Part shown: positions 7,240 to 10,151 of the stretch, one piece after another
Position numbering within the stretch: the first letter of the stretch is position 1
Layout: the number at the start of each line of letters is the position of its first letter
Assembly: GCA_011522905.1 (NCBI GenBank)
Contig: WTIB01000027.1
Coordinates: 1 to 10,151, forward strand
Length of the DNA stretch: 10,151 nt
Origin: Crocinitomicaceae bacterium
GTDB taxonomy: Bacteria; Bacteroidota; Bacteroidia; Flavobacteriales_D; Crocinitomicaceae
Reading direction: 5' to 3'
Notes under the pieces: model-generated
Database searches by the model: none
Seen by the model: the letters and a program-made list of their open reading frames with translations, nothing else
Told to the model about the DNA's origin: nothing
Program-made: the position numbers and the translations under genes

Positions 7240-8688
7240 TTAGCCCACAGATCCTTCGAGGCTAATGGCTAATAATTTTTGTGCTTCTACTGCAAATTCC
7301 ATAGGTAGCTGATTTAATACCTCTTTGCAATATCCATTAACGATGAGACTGATGGCTTTTTCTTCTGAAATCCCCCTTTGCATGCAATAAAACAGCTGGT
7401 CCTCCCCAATTTTAGAGGTCGTTGCTTCATGCTCAATTTGCGCACTTGGATTTTTACATTCGATGTATGGAAATGTATGTGCACCACAGTGGTCGGTCAT
7501 CAATAATGAATCACACTGAGAAAAATTTCTTGCGCCATGCGCATTTTTTTGGATTTGTACCAATCCTCGATATGAATTTTCTGAATCTCCAGCGGAAATT
7601 CCTTTTGAGATAATCGTACTCTTTGTTCTTTTACCTAAATGGATCATTTTGGTTCCGGTATCAGCTTGCTGATGGTTGTTCGTTACCGCTACGGAATAAA
7701 ATTCACCAACCGAACCATCACCTTTGAGAATACAAGAGGGATATTTCCAGGTTACTGCAGAACCAGTCTCCACTTGTGTCCAAGATATTTTTGCATTGGT
7801 TTCACAAATGCCTCGTTTTGTCACAAAGTTGAAAACTCCACCAACACCATTTTCATCTCCAGGGTACCAATTTTGAACAGTTGAATATTTAATTTCAGCA
7901 TCTTTCATTGCTTTCAATTCAACCACAGCTGCGTGGAGTTGATTTTCATCTCGTTGAGGAGCGGTGCATCCTTCGAGATAGGATACATAAGAACCCTCAT
8001 CGGCAACAACGAGTGTTCTTTCGAATTGCCCCGTACCTCCGGCATTTATTCTAAAGTAAGTGGAGAGTTCCATCGGGCATCGGACACCTTTCGGGATGTA
8101 GCAAAATGAACCATCTGTAAAAACTGCTGCGTTAAGGGCAGCATAAAAGTTATCTGTATTTGGGACAACAGTGCCCATGTGTTCTCTTACGAGTTCTGGG
8201 TATTCTTGCACAGCATCTGAAAATGAACAGAAAATGATTCCCAATTCCTTCAGCTTTGATTTGAATGAAGTAGCGACCGATACGGAATCCATTACAAAAT
8301 CTACAGCTACACCGGTTAATCTTTTTTGCTCTTCTAATGAAATACCAAGCTTAGACATGGTTTCCTTCATTTCAGGATCCACATCCTCCCAAGACTCATA
8401 TTTTTTCGTTTGCTTGGGAGCAGCATAATAGGTTATATTTTGAAAATCAGGTTTTTCGTATTTGACGTGAGCCCAATTCGGCTCTGTCATTTTTTGCCAA
8501 ATAGAAAAGGATTTCAAACGATAATCCAATAACCATTCAGGCTCATTTTTTTTGGCAGAAATGAGTCTAATTATTTCTTCGTTAAGCCCTTTAGGAACTT
8601 TTTCGGTTTCAACATCGGTTACAAAACCAAATTTGTAATCTTGGTTGTCTAAATCCTTTGCGAGTTCATTTTCCGTGTATTGAGCCAT
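7240..8688 (-). CDS. sufB: Fe-S cluster assembly scaffold protein SufB
   Basis: SufB is the main scaffold subunit, accepting persulfide sulfur and building the cluster at the SufB-SufD interface. The 482 residues match the family over their length: CYIPKGVRCPMELSTYFRIN (196-215), a glycine-rich beta-helix core, QCDSLLMTDHCGAHTFPYIE (391-410), IEHEATTSKIGEDQLFYC (418-435), and LPMEFAVEAQKLLAISLEGSVG at the C-terminus, nearly the same as in enterobacteria. By counting back from the conserved C-terminus, C392 corresponds to the catalytic C405 and E421 to E434 of the E. coli protein; both are present. It begins 15 bp after the upstream A-type carrier gene and is 10 bp from sufC, so it is co-transcribed with both. 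The sulfur donor SufS and its partner SufE are not encoded next to it here. Confidence 0.98.
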   Translation of the reverse strand: MAQYTENELAKDLDNQDYKFGFVTDVETEKVPKGLNEEIIRLISAKKNEPEWLLDYRLKSFSIWQKMTEPNWAHVKYEKPDFQNITYYAAPKQTKKYESWEDVDPEMKETMSKLGISLEEQKRLTGVAVDFVMDSVSVATSFKSKLKELGIIFCSFSDAVQEYPELVREHMGTVVPNTDNFYAALNAAVFTDGSFCYIPKGVRCPMELSTYFRINAGGTGQFERTLVVADEGSYVSYLEGCTAPQRDENQLHAAVVELKAMKDAEIKYSTVQNWYPGDENGVGGVFNFVTKRGICETNAKISWTQVETGSAVTWKYPSCILKGDGSVGEFYSVAVTNNHQQADTGTKMIHLGKRTKSTIISKGISAGDSENSYRGLVQIQKNAHGARNFSQCDSLLMTDHCGAHTFPYIECKNPSAQIEHEATTSKIGEDQLFYCMQRGISEEKAISLIVNGYCKEVLNQLPMEFAVEAQKLLAISLEGSVG

Positions 8689-8703
8689 TCTTGTACTTCT
8701 TTA

Positions 8704-9027
8704 TTAAACTGAAAAAGATTCTCCACACCCGCATGTCCGATCGGCATTAGGGTTTTTAAATACAAAACCTTTACCATTCAATCCTCCTGAAAAATCTAAT
8801 GTTGTTCCTAAAAGATACAGGTAGCTCTTTTTGTCAACAACAACTTCAATTCCGTTGTCTTGGAAGCTTGAATCACCCTCTTTTTTCTCGTTATCAAAAG
8901 TGAGCTGGTACATAAGACCAGAGCAACCCCCTCCTTCAACACCCACTCGGATAAAGAATCCAGACTTCCCTTCATCGTCCATTAGTCTTAAGGCTTGTTT
9001 CTTTGCTGTATCCGTAACCGTAATCAT
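8704..9027 (-). CDS. A-type Fe-S carrier protein (SufA/IscA/ErpA family)
   Basis: A 107-residue HesB/IscA-family protein, the normal family length. A-type proteins accept clusters from the SUF or ISC scaffold and hand them to target enzymes. The three conserved ligand cysteines are present: C35 in GGGCSGLMY, and C99 and C101 in the C-terminal CGCGE motif. The stretch LDFSGGLNGKGFVFKNPNA (77-95) is also typical. As the first gene of the sufBCD transcription unit it probably serves as SufA, but sequence alone does not separate SufA, IscA and ErpA, so no symbol is assigned. A promoter is visible 40-70 bp upstream on the same strand. The ATG at 9027 gives the usual family N-terminus (MITVTDTAKKQ). 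Confidence 0.96.
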   Translation of the reverse strand: MITVTDTAKKQALRLMDDEGKSGFFIRVGVEGGGCSGLMYQLTFDNEKKEGDSSFQDNGIEVVVDKKSYLYLLGTTLDFSGGLNGKGFVFKNPNADRTCGCGESFSV

Positions 9028-9029
9028 TT

Positions 9030-9052
9030 TTATTTAGATTAAATTTAAATAA
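9030..9052. repeat. 7-bp inverted repeat in the suf leader
   Basis: TTATTTA and TAAATAA form perfect 7-bp inverted arms separated by 9 bp, ending 3 bp from the start codon of the A-type carrier gene. It lies between the inferred transcription start and the start codon, where a repressor site or an RNA fold could affect expression. The arms are pure A/T in an AT-rich leader, so chance is a serious alternative. Confidence 0.3.
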
Positions 9053-9067
9053 CCGATCAAATCAGTG

Positions 9068-9098
9068 CAAAAATACTACATTTTGATGATTGGCACAA
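9068..9098 (-). promoter_or_regulatory. Bacteroidota-type promoter of the suf operon
   Basis: Read on the - strand, TTG (9098-9096) is followed after 20 bp by TATTTTTG (9075-9068), a perfect match to the TAnnTTTG -7 element, with spacing inside the range known for Bacteroidota housekeeping promoters. Transcription would begin near 9062, giving a leader of about 35 nt ahead of the A-type carrier gene. The match and its placement are seen directly; activity is inferred. Confidence 0.65.
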
Positions 9099-9155
9099 CA
9101 TTTCCTTCTTCATATAGAATTGTAAACATTTCAAGTTCTATCTTGTTTTAGCCAT

Positions 9156-9815
9156 ATGTCACACAAAACACTTATTATAGGAGGAACGAAGGGTATTGGA
9201 GCCGCAATTTTAGAAAAATTACCTCAAGAAGAATGTATAATTATTTCCAGAAATCATTCTGATAAGTCCAATCACATTACTTGTGATGTGCTCCATGATG
9301 ATTTGCCTGATATAGATGATTTACAAGGTTTGGTGTATTGTCCTGGAACCATCAATCTAAAGCCTTTTCATCGTTTGACAAAAGAGGATTTCATTGACGA
9401 CTACAATACCAATGTTTTAGGTGCGGTACGGGTTTTACAGCACTATTATCGAACTTTAAGAAAGAACAAGGGCTCTGTTGTCCTTTTTGGTACAGTGGCT
9501 AGTCAACAAGGCATGTCATTTCATGCCTCTATTGCGGCTGCAAAAGGAGGTTTAGAAGCTTTGGGTAGAAGCCTAGCAGCAGAATGGGCACCAAATATTA
9601 GAGTCAATATTATTAATCCATCTTTGACAGATACTTCATTAGCTGAAGGACTATTAAACACAGATCAAAAAAGAGAAAATGCAGCCAATCGCCACCCTTT
9701 GCAAAAAATTGGTTCTCCGGATGATATCGCACAAGCGGCATTATTTTGCCTTGAGAATAACTGGCTAACTGGACAAACCATAGGTGTAGATGGTGGAATG
9801 TCGACCATAAAATAG
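9156..9815 (+). CDS. Short-chain dehydrogenase/reductase with non-canonical catalytic residues
   Basis: A 219-residue classical-type SDR with a Rossmann fold expected to bind NAD(P)(H). Seen are the cofactor loop GGTKGIG (9-15), CD at 43-44 where the adenine-binding acidic residue is expected, N86 in TNVLGA, K130 in AAAKGG, NPSLTDT (154-160) and the C-terminal TGQTIGVDGG (205-214). The usual NNAG reads YCPG (61-64). The catalytic Tyr of YxxxK is Ile126, with no Tyr at the FabI-type position (His123) either, and the catalytic Ser appears to be Thr113. It may belong to a subfamily with HASxAAAKGG in place of the canonical motif, so oxidoreductase activity is uncertain. It is transcribed away from the suf operon across a 128-bp gap; a poor promoter match (TTG at 9120, TATCTTGT at 9139, spacing 16) exists. 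Substrate is unknown. Confidence 0.88.
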   Translation: MSHKTLIIGGTKGIGAAILEKLPQEECIIISRNHSDKSNHITCDVLHDDLPDIDDLQGLVYCPGTINLKPFHRLTKEDFIDDYNTNVLGAVRVLQHYYRTLRKNKGSVVLFGTVASQQGMSFHASIAAAKGGLEALGRSLAAEWAPNIRVNIINPSLTDTSLAEGLLNTDQKRENAANRHPLQKIGSPDDIAQAALFCLENNWLTGQTIGVDGGMSTIK

Positions 9816-9858
9816 GTCTTTTTAGAATCCATATCTTTGCTATCTCAATAATGGATTT

Positions 9859-10151
9859 ATGAATGAGTTAGAGCTTTTCTTTTTGAATTCTGGAACCTCT
9901 TGGATGTTTGCCAGATTGCTACCACACATTTTTTTGTTGATAACGAGTATTCTTTTGGTTCTTCTTCTTCGGAAGTACAGGTTTAAATCATTAATAATCG
10001 ATATAGCTCTTAAAAGTGTATTGGTAATTTCAATTTCATCGATTTATTTTATTTACAATCCCATTTACATAGGAGATATTTCGAATATGTCGAGATCACA
10101 GGGTTATTCTCAAGAATATAAAGCTCCAAAAGGCATCAGGGTATACGTACT
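9859..10151 (+). CDS. Two-helix membrane protein, 3'-truncated by the window edge
   Basis: An open frame from ATG at 9859 (MNELELFFLNSGTSW) runs 97 codons to the window end without a stop. It contains two hydrophobic segments, about residues 18-37 (LARLL-type start through LLVLLL) and 44-66, separated by the basic loop RKYRFK. By the positive-inside rule this loop is cytoplasmic, placing both the N-terminus and the following polar part (NPIYIGDISNMSRS onwards) outside the inner membrane. The last residues, KAPKGIRVYV, look like the start of a folded domain; a thioredoxin-like domain is one possibility, but nothing diagnostic is visible. It begins 43 bp after the SDR gene on the same strand and may be co-transcribed. 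Function is unknown. Confidence 0.65.
   Translation, partial: MNELELFFLNSGTSWMFARLLPHIFLLITSILLVLLLRKYRFKSLIIDIALKSVLVISISSIYFIYNPIYIGDISNMSRSQGYSQEYKAPKGIRVYV

Noticed and set aside
1209..9027. Fe-S assembly genes as a dedicated supplier for the neighbouring photolyases
   Set aside because: The operons are convergent and not co-transcribed, and none of the three photolyase proteins shows a visible Fe-S ligand motif; sufBCD is general housekeeping.
9826..9857. Inverted repeat AATCCAT and ATGGATT between the SDR and membrane protein genes
   Set aside because: Seven-bp arms with an 18-nt loop and no following T run make a weak structure; not enough to call a terminator.

Overview
The window looks like chromosomal DNA from a Bacteroidota species, probably a flavobacteria-like marine lineage; this is inference, since no rRNA is present. 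The support is an AT-rich base composition, weak or absent Shine-Dalgarno sequences, a perfect Bacteroidota-type promoter (TTG-N20-TAnnTTTG) in front of the suf genes, a WxKxFGG-repeat propeller protein of the kind common in this phylum, and SUF proteins of the usual type. No tRNA, rRNA, CRISPR array, insertion sequence or prophage gene was seen.

Layout. Bases 1-1164 hold the 3' part of a secreted beta-propeller protein, probably a lipoprotein. Bases 1209-5261 hold three consecutive genes of the photolyase/cryptochrome superfamily on the + strand, with overlapping ends (1 bp and 23 bp), so very likely one operon. The first is a short photolyase-like protein with no N-terminal antenna domain but with a C-terminal domain that looks like one. 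The second is a full-length cryptochrome-like protein with altered active-site and electron-transfer positions. The third is a member of the bacterial FeS-cryptochrome/(6-4) photolyase family in which all four cluster cysteines are replaced.

Bases 5263-9027 hold, on the - strand, an iron-sulfur cluster assembly operon in the order A-type carrier (SufA/IscA/ErpA-like), sufB, sufC, sufD. It ends 1 bp from the end of the photolyase operon, tail to tail, and no sufS or sufE is present in the window. Bases 9156-9815 encode, divergently, a short-chain dehydrogenase/reductase lacking the usual catalytic tyrosine. From 9859 to the window end there is the start of a two-helix membrane protein.

How it fits together. 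The three photolyase-like proteins probably divide the work: the first keeps the residues expected of a CPD photolyase, the third keeps the His-His motif of bacterial (6-4) photolyases, and the second keeps neither the substrate-binding Glu nor the proximal Trp and may be a light receptor or a repair enzyme of unknown specificity. SufBCD is the Fe-S scaffold complex and the A-type protein hands clusters on. Although the two operons touch, nothing suggests that the photolyases use its product, because the one member expected to carry a 4Fe-4S cluster has lost its ligands. The most notable points are the three-way photolyase operon, the apparent antenna domain at the wrong end of the first protein, and the complete loss of Fe-S ligands in the third.
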